Assembly (NCBI GenBank): GCA_947561395.2
Contig: OX387194.1
Coordinates: 10,588,048 to 10,652,047, forward strand
Source: Buxus sempervirens
Lineage: Eukaryota > Streptophyta > Magnoliopsida > Buxales > Buxaceae
Reading direction: 5' to 3'
Length of the DNA: 64,000 nucleotides
Shown here: positions 43,841 through 55,670 of the stretch, one piece after another
How positions within the stretch are numbered: position 1 is the first letter of the stretch
How the letters are laid out: every line of letters begins with the position of its first letter
The notes under the pieces: generated by a model
The model's database searches: none
What the model was told of the DNA's origin: nothing
What the model saw: only the letters and a program-made list of their open reading frames with translations
Made by a program: the position numbers and the translations under genes

Positions 43841-45457
43841 TCACTGCACTATTATGCTGCCCCAAGGCCATTTTCCTTCTCTCATGTTGCTCTCAATCTC
43901 AGTTTTTGCCAGGTTAAGTAAGAATAAAACCGCAAAGAAAATAGCAGCAATAAGCATCACAAAGACACTGTTCCATCCCTTTGTTGAAATGTATCCAGTC
44001 AGCAATGGACCCAGAGCTGCCCCAACAGAACCAGTACCATCTATAATAGCTGTCACAGTGGCAAGAGATTTAGAACTCCCTCTGATAGACTCTTTTGTGC
44101 CCAGATCAGCTGCAACAGCGGTTGTAATGAGAGAGTATGGACCATTGACAAACAACCCAGAAACAAACATCAACCCAATGTTGGTTTGCAAAGAAATGCT
44201 TCCATAAATTCGATAAAGAATAAGAGATGGTATCGAAAATAACAAAAAGAGAACCGAAGTGACAGCACGAGCATCAATTATATCAGAAATATACCCAGCA
44301 GAAATTCCGCCAAATACTCCACCAATATCAAATATCGTTGAAAGAAACCCAGCAGTTTTGTCTGATAAAGGAACCCCAGCAACAGCTTCATAAACAAAAC
44401 AAAAGTAAAGTAAATATACACCATTCTAACCATTTAAAGCCATGTGTAACAAATGAATAACTATACAAGAAACAAAGTTACCTGTGTGCCTTATGTAGAA
44501 TGGCAACCAGTACAGGAAAGTGTAGGCCACTAGCTTAGAGAAGAAGAGGCAGAAAGCATATGGAGCCACATCGGGTACTTGCCAAGCCTCAAAGAACCCA
44601 ATTGCAGCTGCAAAATCTGAAGACTCCGACGGAAGGAGACGTGTTTCTTCCTCCTCAACATTCCGTGTAATTTCCACTGATCCTTCCTGAGAATTCATTT
44701 CGATCTCCCTCTCCGGAGATTCAAAATCGACTTCTTTCGGATCTACAATGAGAAACTGAAAAACCAAAATCCCAGCTGCAATAATGAAAATTCCTGGCAA
44801 TACAAACGACCAACCCCAACCAAATCCCAACACTGACGACGCAACGATCGAACCAAAGATATTCCCAACTGAAGAGTGAGAATTCCAGATTCCCATTATC
44901 AGTCCTCTCTGCGATTTCTCAGACCAGTTCCCAACGACCGCAACCACACAAGGCCATCCGGTCGACTGAAACAATCCACTCACAATCTGAACCACCAAGA
45001 AAAACCCTAACGTATGAACCTTCCACCAATACCCCAGACCAAAAACAATAGTAGTTATTCCGCTACCTAACATTCCAAATGTAAGAAAGAGCCGAAGATC
45101 GTACCGATCACCGAAGTGTCCAGCAACATACATTCCGATCGCATACGCAGATAAGAAAGCGAGATCGAGCTCTCCGAGCCTGCGGGTTCCGCCCTCTCCA
45201 TCAAACGGAGCCCAACCAGTGTCGATGGAGCTCGAATTTCGATCAAGCTGGGAAATTTGCGAGTCGATCGATGTATCTTTGGGGCCCAGAACGCTTTTGA
45301 CGATGCTTGGAGGCTTACGGGAAGCGTGGAACGAAGCGTAGGCGATGAAGGTGATTAGAAAGACTAATACCTGGTTAAAAACTCTGCTTCTTTTAGCAGA
45401 TTTGATTAATGAGAGTAGATCGAAACCGGAAGCTGAAGTTAGGGTTACTGTTTCCAT
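43841..45457 (-). CDS. G3Pp: Glycerol-3-phosphate transporter-like MFS protein (SLC37/G3Pp family)
   Basis: Two exons, 45457-44482 and 44385-43841, joined by a GT-AG intron, give 506 aa. It is a 12-helix major-facilitator protein of the organophosphate:phosphate antiporter type. N-terminal YASFHASRKPPSIVKSVLGP is characteristic of plant G3Pp proteins. GHFGDRYDLR is MFS motif A, and QSTGWPCVVAVVGNW and GIWNSHSSVGN are family signatures. The central loop after VDPKEVDF is acidic (ITRNVEEEETRLLP). The second exon has KTAGFLSTIFDIGGVFGG, FVNGPYSLITTAVAADLGT and VTAIIDGTGSVGAALGPLL. The family exchanges glycerol-3-phosphate or related sugar phosphates for phosphate; substrate and membrane for this copy cannot be read from sequence. 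The start at 45457 gives a normal-length N-terminus. Confidence 0.93.
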
Positions 45458-46540
45458 TTGGATTAGCGGAGATCTATCGAACGAAACAAAACCCTAATTT
45501 TGGAGAAATGGAGGAGACGGAGACGGAGACAAAGGGGGTCTCCGAGACCGGTGATCCTTCGCCATTCCTTCATGTGAAGCTTCGTTCTCTTCTCTTCTTC
45601 AAGTTTTCTTCATAACTGAATCATGGTCAAAGAAAGCGCTGGGTTGACCAAATTGAACCGGTTCGGCCCAGATGGGTTAATGTTGGATTGAACCGATGTC
45701 TGGTTTAACAAACCGTTAACGATCCGGGTCGGGATGAAACCGCTACTCGCATGACTTTGCTCAAGCCCAAGGAAAGTTTAGCATGGGCTCATGTCCGTAA
45801 TGAGAAATTACAATGGCTGGGCTGCAGGGTTTTTGGGCCTTAAGAATTAGTGGTTGGAAGTTGGAAAATTCCATTTCTAGAGAAAAAGAAAATGCTAGGG
45901 AAAGTGACTTATCTTGTTTGGTTGGAACTTGGAACTAGATATGACCATTAAGGATTTAAGATGAAAACCTTCGAAAAATTTCTCTTACAAAAAAGATAAA
46001 GGTTTTAGAAGAAAATAGAAAGAAATAACATAACTTCTTTTGATATTGTTACTTAATTTACTTTCTAACTTTGTGTTTATTGATATAAACTAAAGTTATA
46101 AAAAAAAATCACAAATTGGTGAAAAATTATTTGAAAATCATCAAAATTTTACTTTATTTTCTTTATGACCTTTTTTTTTTTCCTATAATGTGGAACCTAC
46201 TCTAGGCAGGGCTCATTAGAGTTAAATCTAGTCATCTATACTATCATATAAATCAAAAATGCCAAAATTTGGCTTGATGGCCTTTTAAAGCCTTTGATGT
46301 AGTCTCAAAAAATTAGTCTTCTTGTGTGTTATCATAGTGAACCCCTACCATTTGGCGAATTAAAGGTGTAATACTAGAATTTTAATGTTGGGGTTGTATC
46401 ATCTATAGCAAAGATGCTCCATACAACCCTACACCATGACACATAGGTGTGGGGCCCGTAGAATATTCACTTGGTGGACACCATAGCTATGTGTCTCGGG
46501 GCATCTTTCTGCCCATGCAATGTTAAGCAATTCACCTTGG
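45458..46540. other. Gene-free region between the transporter gene and the flotillin duplication
   Basis: The right-hand end is the edge of the segmental duplication. It contains the 5' flank of the minus-strand transporter gene, a few AACCGGTT-like motifs near 45655-45720, and AT-rich DNA. No exon was recognised. Confidence 0.45.
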
Positions 46541-48499
46541 CCAGTTCGTTTCCTACAAATCTATACTATTAGTAAAACCAACTTTGGAGAATATTCTCCA
46601 GATTTTGGCTCTCATTTTTTCCCCCTAAGTAGTGCCCTCCATAACGAAAAGAATCCCAAACTATAACCACGACCCTGCTCTTTTCATTTTCAAATTTAAA
46701 CCCTCTACTTCTATGCTACGATTATATATCATTAACTATTTCTCCCATCGGGAATTATTCCTCTTTCATCCATCCTCAAAACGAGAAGGGCATCTACTGC
46801 TACCATCATAAATTAAAAAGCTTCTTCAAGAATTATCTTCATGTCCAAAAAATAATAATGATAAAATAAATTAAAATTGTGTTTCGAGCTTAAGAACACA
46901 TTATGGGTTGAGGATGTGCAGCATGCACGTGCCACCACTAATATATCAAAAAAGGCAACAATACAACGAACCTGCTTTCTAATTACAGTTTAGATTATTA
47001 TTCTTGCTCATGGGTTCTCAAACCTCTGAACGTCTTTGTTCTATGTTGATGGATGGGACAAGAGAAAAAAGGCCATGTAGATTCATGGTCATGATGTGCA
47101 CGAGAGAGATGAAATTGTCTGCTGCTTCTTTTTACAGTAGATAATGCCGCTTGAATGATATGCTGCCAAATGCAACATTTCAAAGCAACTGTTTTTTATC
47201 AACGTCTTTTCCTTATTGCAAAAACTTTGGCGGCAGCATCATTTGTTGCAACTTGCAAGCTCAAGCAAAAGACGATTTCAACAACTCAAATAATCTAATC
47301 TTTAAAAAAATTAAATTGTTCAAATAACACAAATAACCGCGTAAAGAATTTTAGAAAAAATTTAAAAAGAAGAAAAAAAAACGTAGAAGTCGTCATGAAA
47401 TGAGAATATTTATTAGAAAATTACGTGCGAAGACTCCCAACTGGAATTTTTTTGGTGCAAGAAGACTCCAACTGTAAGTTACTATGCAAATTTCCACGAA
47501 TAAATTAAAAAGGAAGTCAAAAGTTATCCTGGTATGCCTGGTAGGGTTAGCTGCATGGTGAGATATTGTTATTCCTGCCATGGAGCAATGGTGAAAATTA
47601 AGAACGTTGACCTCACGTAGATCCCTCTAGCAATCCACGTGTATAATACAGTATTTATAGATTTGTTACAGATTTATGTTGTTTTCTTAAGTAAGATGCT
47701 GTCATGTTGAGCATTTAACGATTAATGTTTTTTCTTTCTTACGAACATTTACATGGGGGTATCCGACTCTTACAACAAAAACCAATGTACTTTAAAAGAG
47801 ACGCTGTCACATATGTGATGCAACAAGAAAAAAAATTCTGTACAATTACAACCGATTTCTTCTACGGTATCGGCATTTACGATGTTTTTACAACGTCCAT
47901 TTCATGCACACTTATAACAAGACAAAATTTGCAACCCTTAGGTACCCCAAAGTACACACGGGTGGAGGAGAAAATTGCATTTAATTTCAAATTGAAATAA
48001 AGAATCACCAATTATCTGGACATCATCTATAATAATTTATGCAATTTGAGTGAGATGTTGTCACAAGAACCATCTCATGACCAGAGTTTTTTCAATAAGA
48101 AGCCTGTTTACAATTTTTAATGACAAAAACCCTCAAATCGTGAGATGATATATCCACGTGAGAGCATCTTACTCAAACTAAGTAGGCTACTGCCGTAGAA
48201 ACACTAATGATGATTTCAAAACCCAGTTACTTGGATGTTTTGTATTGCAAGAGTTTGCAAGCTCATGAGGTAGAAAGTGCATTTCTTCTAATGGTAAAAG
48301 CCACTTGCTGGGGTGTGGGCATGCAACATAGTGTTCCATAGATGGTAACATGGAACGCACGTAGGGGCATGCAACTGTGCATTTGATAGATGGTACAATG
48401 AAACGCACTAGATGAGTCCCTCTGAGGTAAAATATGTGAACTTCCCCATCCATGCTAGTACCGATGGTATCACCAAGGGTAGTAAACGAAATCTCTTCT

Positions 48500-48797
48500 C
48501 ACTACAAAAAAGCGGGGCTTTAGCGGTAGGTTTTTTTGCGGCGGTTTTAAGCGGTGGAAGACATGTGTATCGCCATTGAAACAAGTTTTTAGCAACGGTA
48601 AATTTATACCGCCGCTAAAAAGAATGGCACGAACTTCAATTTTCGCTCGAAGGTTTGGCGCGTGTTTTTACTGGTACTGCTGCCTGTAATAATGCCAATT
48701 ACCGCCGGATAAAAAAATATTTGTTATGTTTTCTTAAATTAAAATATATATTTTTTGCAGCAGTAATTACCACACCGAAATATATTTTTAGCGGCGG
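48500..48797. mobile_element. CACTA terminal fragment in duplication unit 1
   Basis: It begins CACTACAAAAAAGCGGGG, a canonical CACTA terminus, and continues with GCGGCGGTTTTAAGCGGTGG and several TTTTAGCGGCGG/ACCGCCGCTAAAA subterminal motifs. The opposite terminus is missing. Relative to units 2 and 3 about 55 bp of flanking sequence has also been lost at the right side (rejoining at GGTAATTAAGT), so the element is a deletion remnant. Confidence 0.8.
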
Positions 48798-48953
48798 TAA
48801 TTAAGTCCCATTCATATTCTCTAAATAATTCAAATTATTAAACATCTTATCCTACGTGAAACAAGTTCAATTTAAGAGCCGTGGTTGAAAGTCGCTACAT
48901 AAAGGATCCAGAGGATTTCAATTGCTAGAGTTGAGTGCAGTCTAACCGTAATT

Positions 48954-48961
48954 ACACGTGG
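48954..48961 (+). promoter_or_regulatory. G-box/ABRE-like motif, unit 1
   Basis: ACACGTGG, conserved at 57592 in unit 2, followed in both by GCCACGTA about 30 bp downstream. In unit 2 it lies 414 bp before the flotillin ATG. In unit 1 the long-TIR element has pushed it to about 1.9 kb. A role in flotillin regulation is inference. Confidence 0.35.
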
Positions 48962-49018
48962 ACAATTATGCTTTCCGTGTAAGCCGCCACGTATGAATTC
49001 TGAGTCTCACTCTATCTC

Positions 49019-50643
49019 TTTCAAGAGTCGATTTCCTCTGCTCCCTTTACTTTTGCTCCCCATTTGCTCCCTCAATCACCGCTCGCCACACGTCCTCAAA
49101 AGGGCCTACCATAACTGCTGCGTTAACTTGGGTTAACGCTTGCCCAAGGACCCACCATAAGAGCAAATTCACTCTCCCGCCCTTTCTTATTTCTTGTTTC
49201 TTCTTCCTCCATCACTCTCGTCTCTCTCTTCCGTTCCGCGTAATCTTTCTTCCTCCACACCAACAGTGTTTAGACAGAATCACGGTTGCACCAAGAAACG
49301 GAACCCTAAGCTGCTTAAAGTGTAGCAAAGCGCTCTTCCCAACTCATGAACTGCCCCCAGGCTGACAAGAAATTAATCACAAAGCCAAGGGGATCGCCTG
49401 GACTGGAAGCCTAGAGGCGTTTCCTTCTCCGGTGAGTTGCCTGATTTGGTCTTGTATCGAATCTAGACTCAGATCCCTTTTGGAGGTGGAACCTCAAACA
49501 TCGGATTATATTCCAAACAAGCTTATCACAATCCCCACCCCAAAAATATGCCATGAAAAACCTATTGCATTGTTTACATGAGATTAAAAGTAACCCTGCA
49601 AGACCAAAAAGGCCATGAAGCGCCAGTTTTGATTTGTAGCCAAGGTTATCTTTGACCCCAACAACATCGCGCCGAATGAGATTTGTTTTGAAATAATCCA
49701 ATTGGGATTAATATAATTTCCTCAAATTTTCTGAGAAAGAGTAATCTAGCACAGTCTGAGTTGCCTTGTAGCTGCTTTAGTCTGAGTTCGATGAAATCCA
49801 TAAACTTTCCACACAGGATGAATAATAGTTATGATTTGGCTTTGATCAGTTTTGCACTGCTTATAATCAACGACACTGTCACTGGGGTTCTATAAATGGG
49901 TGTCGCTTTCTTTTGACACCATGATCCTTTATGAAAAGAGACAAGTCTGATCAACCGTTTGGTTCCCAAATTTCTGTCCATGCAATCGAAACCTAACTGT
50001 CTCATGCATAATAATAATATATAATAGTTTCTAGTTAGCATGCACTTTGAACACAAAATTCGACGATTCTTAGTTAGGGACTTTTAATACTTATCTTTGC
50101 TTAAGGAATATTCATTAGTTATTAGGAATTCACATTAGTGAACATTCTTTTCTGAAGTGGAAACAATTCAAACTAGAAAAAGGCTGATAAACTGAAAAGA
50201 AGACAACAGAAGAGTACAAAGAAAGAGAGGTGTGGCTGACAAACCCTTACGGATATTTCAATCTTTTATTCTATTTGATACCAAACTCAGCTCTTAGTGA
50301 ACAGGAGACCCAAATGAACAATCTGTTTACCAACCTGCTCAAATCTACCGCAAAGTACACGAAGATCAACAAGAAAACTTATTTGCTCTGATAGAAGAAG
50401 AAAGATTACAGACGGAACGGAAGAGAGAGACGAGAGTGATGGAGGACGAAGAAACAAGAAAGGGCGGAAGAGTGAACTTTGCTCTTATGGTGGGCCCTTG
50501 GGACACAAGCTTGCAATGTAAGCGTTTAACCCAAGTTAACGCATCAGCTATGGTGGGGCCCTTTGGGGACGTGTGGCGAGCAGTGATTGAGGAAGCAAAT
50601 GGGGAGCAAAAGTAAGGGGAGCAGAGGAAATGGACTCATGAAA
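49019..50643. mobile_element. Mutator-like element with about 240-bp terminal inverted repeats
   Basis: Left arm 49019-49256 and right arm 50394-50643 are inverted copies along their whole length. They share CATTTGCT(C/T)CCTCAATCAC, GCGTTAACTTGGGTTAA, CACCATAAGAGCAAA and CATCACTCTCGTCTCTCTCT; the right arm has an extra segment of about 15 bp. The 1.1-kb interior has no transposase and no recognised gene; CT/AG composition and GTGAGT-like sites leave host cargo possible. Long arms suggest a Mutator-like or Pack-MULE element. No target duplication was found. The element is absent from unit 2, where about 120 bp of other sequence occupies the place. Confidence 0.7.
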
Positions 50644-50721
50644 TTGCGCATTTAAGATATATTCAAATTAAATTCTCTTTTAGGAAGACGAGATTTTCGT
50701 CACAATTTAGGAAACCATATC

Positions 50722-50730
50722 TATAAAAAT
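50722..50730 (+). promoter_or_regulatory. TATA box of flotillin copy 1
   Basis: TATAAAAAT about 160 bp before the ATG. The position is conserved as TATAAATA at 57847 in copy 2. Confidence 0.6.
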
Positions 50731-50882
50731 ACGCCTGTGATCTTCAATGCTTTGAGATATAAATGAGAATTTGCCTTTTATTGTGATCTGTGAGACGAGA
50801 CTCCATTACCAAACCTTGATACTCTAATCCCTTCTTAGGGCTCTACTGCATCGATCGATCTCTCTCCGTGCTTCGATCAGCC

Positions 50883-52574
50883 ATGTATAGGGTGGCGAGC
50901 CCATCGGAGTATCTGGTGATCACCGGAGTCGGGATACGCGACATAAAGCTTTCAAAGAAGGCATGGGTTCTCCCAGGACAGTCTTGCACCATCTTCGACG
51001 TCTCTCCGGTGAACTACGCCTTCGAAGTCCAGGCAATGAGCGCCGAAAAGCTCCCTTTCATCCTCCCAGCAGTCTTCACCATCGGTCCTCGCCTCGACGA
51101 CGAGCCTAGCCTCCTCAAATACGCCAAGCTTATCTCCCCCCATGATAAGCTCTGTCACCACGTCAAAGAGCTCGTTCAGGGCATTATCGAGGGGGAGACT
51201 CGGGTGCTCGCGGCCTCCATGACCATGGAAGAGATCTTCCGGGGCACCAAAGAGTTCAAACAGGAAGTTTTCGAGAAGGTGCAGCTCAAGCTCAATCAAT
51301 TCGGGCTTCTAATCTATAACGCTAACGTGAAGCAACTCGTCGATGTACCTGGTCACGAGTACTTCTCGTATCTCGGCCAGAAAACCCAGATGGAGGCGGC
51401 GAATCAGGCTAAGGTCGATGTTGCCGAGGCGAAGATGAAGGGAGAGATCGGATCGAAGCTCCGGGACGGACAGACGTTACAGAACGCGGCGAAGATTGAT
51501 GCGGAGACGAAGATCATATCGACGCAGAGGGAAGGAGAGGGGAGGAAGGAGGAGATTAAGGTGAAGACGCTGGTGAAGATATTTGAGAATCAAAGAGAGG
51601 CGGATGTGGCTGAAGCCAATTCCGAGTTGGCGAAGAAGAAGGCCGGGTGGACTCAGGAGGCGCAGGTGGCTGAAGTGGAAGCCGCAAAAGCTGTGGCGCT
51701 TCGAGAAGCCGAGTTGCAGAGGGAAGTCGAGAGGATGAACGCGTTAACTCAGACGGAGAAGCTCAAGGCCGAGTTTCTAAGCAAAGCCAGCGTCGAGTAC
51801 GAAACCAAGGTACGCAAGCGTAATAGCTTATCCTCTCCGCAGTCATCGACCAGTTCTTGGTTTGCAAATTTTATGGAGCCGAGTTTTATTTAACTCACAA
51901 CCGAGTTATAATTTTTTTATTGATATAATTAAGTTATATCTGAGTCACTACCGAGTTACACACTGACTCAGTGAGTTTTCCGACTCACTAACCAAGTTTT
52001 AATTAGATTTTTGGCTTAAACGTCTTATTCATTAATTATCTTGTAAAAAAAGGTTCAAGAGGCAAACTGGGAGCTCTATAAGAAACAGAAGGCAGCAGAA
52101 GCAATTCTGTTCGAGAAAGAGAAGGAAGCTGAAGCACAGAAGGCGATTGCGGAAGCGGGGTTCTATGCCAGGCAACAAGCGGCTGACGGAGAACTATATG
52201 CGAAAGAGAAAGAGGCGGAGGGAATGGTGGCGCTGGCACAAGCTCAAGGTGTCTATCTGAGTACCCTTTTGAAGGCCTTGGGTGGTAACTATGGTGCACT
52301 GAGAGATTACTTGATGATCAATGGAGGAATGTTTCAGGAGATTGCTAAGATTAATGCCGAGGCGGTTCGAGGATTGAATCCGAAGATAAGCATTTGGACT
52401 AATGGGAATGGTGGGGAGGTGGTGGATGGAATGGGAAGTGGCAGTGGTAATGCCATGAAGGAGGTGGCGGGGGTGTACCGGATGTTGCCGCCGCTGTTTA
52501 AGACTGTAGAAGAGCAGACTGGGATGCTGCCACCACTATGGATGGGAAAATTAGCAAACTCAACCACTGATTGA
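50883..52574 (+). CDS. FLOT: Flotillin-like protein, copy 1
   Basis: Exons 50883-51809 and 52053-52574 (GT-AG intron of 243 bp) encode 482 aa, the normal plant flotillin size. The ATG at 50883 ([18 protein letters not shown]) matches the family start; a GTG in frame 15 bp upstream is not a plant start. The N-terminal SPFH/PHB domain includes [33 protein letters not shown] and [40 protein letters not shown] and [20 protein letters not shown] follow, then a coiled-coil rich in Ala-Glu repeats ([18 protein letters not shown]). The C-terminus ends [16 protein letters not shown]. Flotillins scaffold sterol-rich plasma-membrane nanodomains and endocytosis. It sits 3.4 kb after the duplication's CACTA remnant and just right of the long-TIR element, so its distal promoter differs from copy 2. 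Confidence 0.93.
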
Positions 52575-52692
52575 GATGTTTTCCATTTTCCTCTTTTGGG
52601 GATGAATTTGTGATTAACTTTGTTTTTGTTGCTTTGCTTTCAGGCTTTCAGTGAATCATGTTCAAGAAAGGTTGTTTTGTTCTTACCCTTTA

Positions 52693-53795
52693 AATAAATA
52701 GAGGCTGCAGTAAGAAAATATAATGATGAATGTTTAATATTTAAAATTATTAATGTTTCTTTTCTATTCTTTTATTTTTTTTTCTTGGACCAAAGAACAT
52801 TGATACAGGAAAAAAAAATTATTAAAACTTACAATTTCAACTCTGTAACTAACACAACCCCAAATACCCAAATTTTATCAGGTACACCAATTTATATTGT
52901 TGTAAAATTGTAATCATGCAGGTAAACCACTTTATATATGTTTACAATAATTTGATTTTTTATAAACACAAACATTCAATATATTAAACTAGGAAACAAT
53001 CATTTCATGGTTCCACTATCTTGAAAAAAAAAATTAATTTAAAACACTATCAACTCAGCAGTACAACACCATAACACTCAAATTTAAATTATAATTCTGC
53101 ATAGACCCCAATTTTAAAATATACATAACAATCCGAATTATTTTTACAAACACAGGACCTGCAAGTGTAAGTAGTACGAATGAGATATCTCATGGTTCCA
53201 CTACTTTATTCAATAATTAATATAATAATCCATGAAGAACTAAATTGAATTCGGTCCTAGCCCATGATAAAAATTAATAAAATATTCAACGAAATCCATA
53301 TTGTTACGTTAGTGACATACGCTTTCAAGGTTAAACAAAAACCTGAATTAATTTATAATAAACTAGAAAATCCCATTTCAGCAAAGTTTTCCCAACCTTC
53401 AATTCAACGCGCGACTAGATCAAATAAAAAAAATAAAAGAAGATTGTAAGAGACAATGCAAAGAATCATAAAAGATAAATTAGTCCTACTTACCTCAACA
53501 CCCAAACTGAATTTCCCTTGATTTCTTCTTCTCTAAGATTTCTAGCAACAACCCATGTTTTGCAGCCAACAAAAATGAGAATTAGGGTTGTTTCACCATA
53601 ATATTCCTTCAATAAGGAATTAATCTCAGCCATCGATTATATTATATCAAAAGAAATATAAGATGTGATATGGTGGGTGCTCATGCACACAAATTCCATA
53701 CCACATCCAATCAAAACGAAATAAAAAAAAATTATATGAAGTCTTAGTCAAAGTTTCAACTCATTAATAACTAAGCTTTGACTAGGACCTTACAG
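52693..53795. other. Unique AT-rich spacer between duplication units 1 and 2
   Basis: Not shared with the other units. It replaces the first roughly 580 bp expected at the start of unit 2. No gene, repeat ends or target duplication was recognised. Confidence 0.5.
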
Positions 53796-53960
53796 TTGTT
53801 TCCTCCTACAGTAGATGATGCCGCTTGAGTGATATGCTGCCAAATGCAACATCTCAAAGCAACTGTTTTTCATCAACGACTTTTTCTTATTGCAAAAACG
53901 GTAGCCGTACTTTTACGGCAGCATCATCTATTGCAAGCTCAAGCAGAAGACCATTTCAAC

Positions 53961-54461
53961 TAGGACTGCAACTCGGTCCGGGTAAACCCGAACCCAACTG
54001 ACTTCGGTTCGGTTCGGTTTTCTAAAAGTTCGGTTCGGTTTTGGTCCATAAAACACTAACCCGAATTAAGTTGATTCGGTTTTGGGTTAGGTGTTCAGTT
54101 AAACTGAACTGAAACCGAAACCGAATATTTACCTACACGAACCGAATTATTATATAAAATATTAAAGTTTATAAGTTTACCTTTAAAATTTAATAGAATT
54201 ACAAATCCACCACTCTCTTAACTCAATCCCATTCACAAATTATATGTTGGTTTAGCCTGATTCGAACCGAACCAAACTGAATTGACCTCATGTAATTCGG
54301 TTCAGTTCGGTTTGGGTTTCGGTTATTTTATTTAACCTCGGTTCGGTTTTCGGTTTACAATTCGGTTCGGTTTGGTTTTGGATTGAATACATGTAGTTTC
54401 GGTTTGGTCTTAGGTTGACATCAACCCGGACCGAACCGAACCGAACCGAGTTGCACCCCTA
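53961..54461. mobile_element. hAT-like MITE (family TAGGGGTGCAACTCGG), 501 bp
   Basis: Starts TAGGACTGCAACTCGGTCCG and ends with the reverse complement of TAGGGGTGCAACTCGG. The interior is rich in GGTTCGGTT/AACCGAACC. A perfect 8-bp duplication ATTTCAAC flanks it (53953-53960, 54462-54469). The empty site is preserved in unit 1 near 47275 (GATTTCAACAACTCAAATAA). The insertion is therefore younger than the duplication, or was lost from the sister. Confidence 0.92.
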
Positions 54462-55670
54462 ATTTCAACAATTCAAATAATCTAATCTTTAAAAAAATAA
54501 ATTGTTCAAATAACACAAGTAACCGCGTAAAGAATTTTTGAACAAATTTAAAAACAAGGAAAAAAAAAAACGGAGAAGTCGTCATGAAATGAGAAAATAT
54601 ATCTTCGAGTTAAATTTGTTTGTTAGAAAATTACGTGCGAAGATTCCAACTGGAATTTTTTATTTTCATTTTTTAGTGCAAGAAGACTCCAACTGTAAGT
54701 TACTATGCAAATTCGCAAATTCCCACGAATAAACTAAAAAGGAAGTCAAAAGTTATCCTGATATGCCTCGGTAGGCTTAGCTGCATGGTGAGATATTGTT
54801 ATCCCTGCCACCTGGAGTAATGGTGACAATTAAGAACCTTGACCTCATGTTGATCCCTCTATAAATCCCCGTGTATAATACAATATTTATAGATTTGTTA
54901 CAGATCTATGCTGCTTTCTTGAGTAAGATGCAGTCACGTTGAGCATTTAACAGGTAATTTTTTTTCTTTCTTACGAATGTTTTACACGGGGGCATCCGAC
55001 TCTTACAGCAAAAACCAGTGTACTTTAAAAGAGTTGCTGTCACATATGTGATGCAACAAGGCAAAAAAGAAAAAAAAAATCTTTACATTTACAACCAATT
55101 TCTTCTACAGCGTCAGCATTTACAATGTTTTTACAGCGTCCATTTCATGTCGACACTTAAAACAAGAAAAAATTTGCAACCCCTAAATACCCCAATTATC
55201 TGGACATCAACTACAATAATCTATGCAATTTGAGTGAGATGCTATCACCACGAGCATCTCATGATTAGAGTTTTTTCAATAAGAGACATGTTTACAATTG
55301 TTAATAACAAAAAACCTCAAATCGTGAGATGATATATCTACGTGAGAAACCACCGTCTCTCCTCTCTCTCTTCTACATGGGGAAACGAAAAAGTGGTTTT
55401 CACTTTTTCAGGTGGTGGTTGCTTGCTTACTTGGCAAGCAACCATTGGATATGGCTGAGTCCATTTACGGGCTCAACCATAGATGATCCCATTCCCAGTT
55501 ACTTGGATGTTTTGTATTTGAAGAGTTTGCAAGCTCATGAGATAGAAAGAGCCATTGGCAGGGGTGTAGGCATGCACCATAGTGTTCCATAGATGATAAC
55601 ATGGAACGCATGTAGGGGCATGTAACATGTGCATTTTATGGATGGTACAGTGAAACGCACTAGATGAATC

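Larger units (their letters stand above)
46541..52692 (+). repeat. Segmental duplication unit 1 (flotillin unit, complete)
   Basis: Unit 1 matches unit 2 (53796-59804) and, for its first 2.3 kb, unit 3 (59808-61935). The left edge (CAGTTCGTTTCC) corresponds to 59808 (CAATTCGTCTCT). The right edge is shared with 59804 just after GTTGTTTTGTTCTTACCC. Unit 1 alone contains the CACTA remnant at 48500-48797 and the long-TIR element at 49019-50643, and it lacks the two hAT elements of unit 2. Confidence 0.85.

Noticed and set aside
43854-44207. Plus-strand frame opposite the transporter's second exon
   Set aside because: Shadow of the minus-strand coding exon.
50868-50882. In-frame GTG start upstream of flotillin 1 (same at 57991 for copy 2)
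   Set aside because: GTG is not a normal plant start codon. The ATG 15 bp downstream gives the conserved family N-terminus.
50952-51299. Long antisense reading frame over flotillin exon 1 (and 58075-58422)
   Set aside because: It is the shadow of a GC-rich coding exon, has no independent protein similarity and recurs only because the exon is duplicated.
52036-52299. Antisense frame over flotillin exon 2 (and 59154-59417)
   Set aside because: Antisense shadow of the exon, with proline- and serine-rich low-complexity translation.
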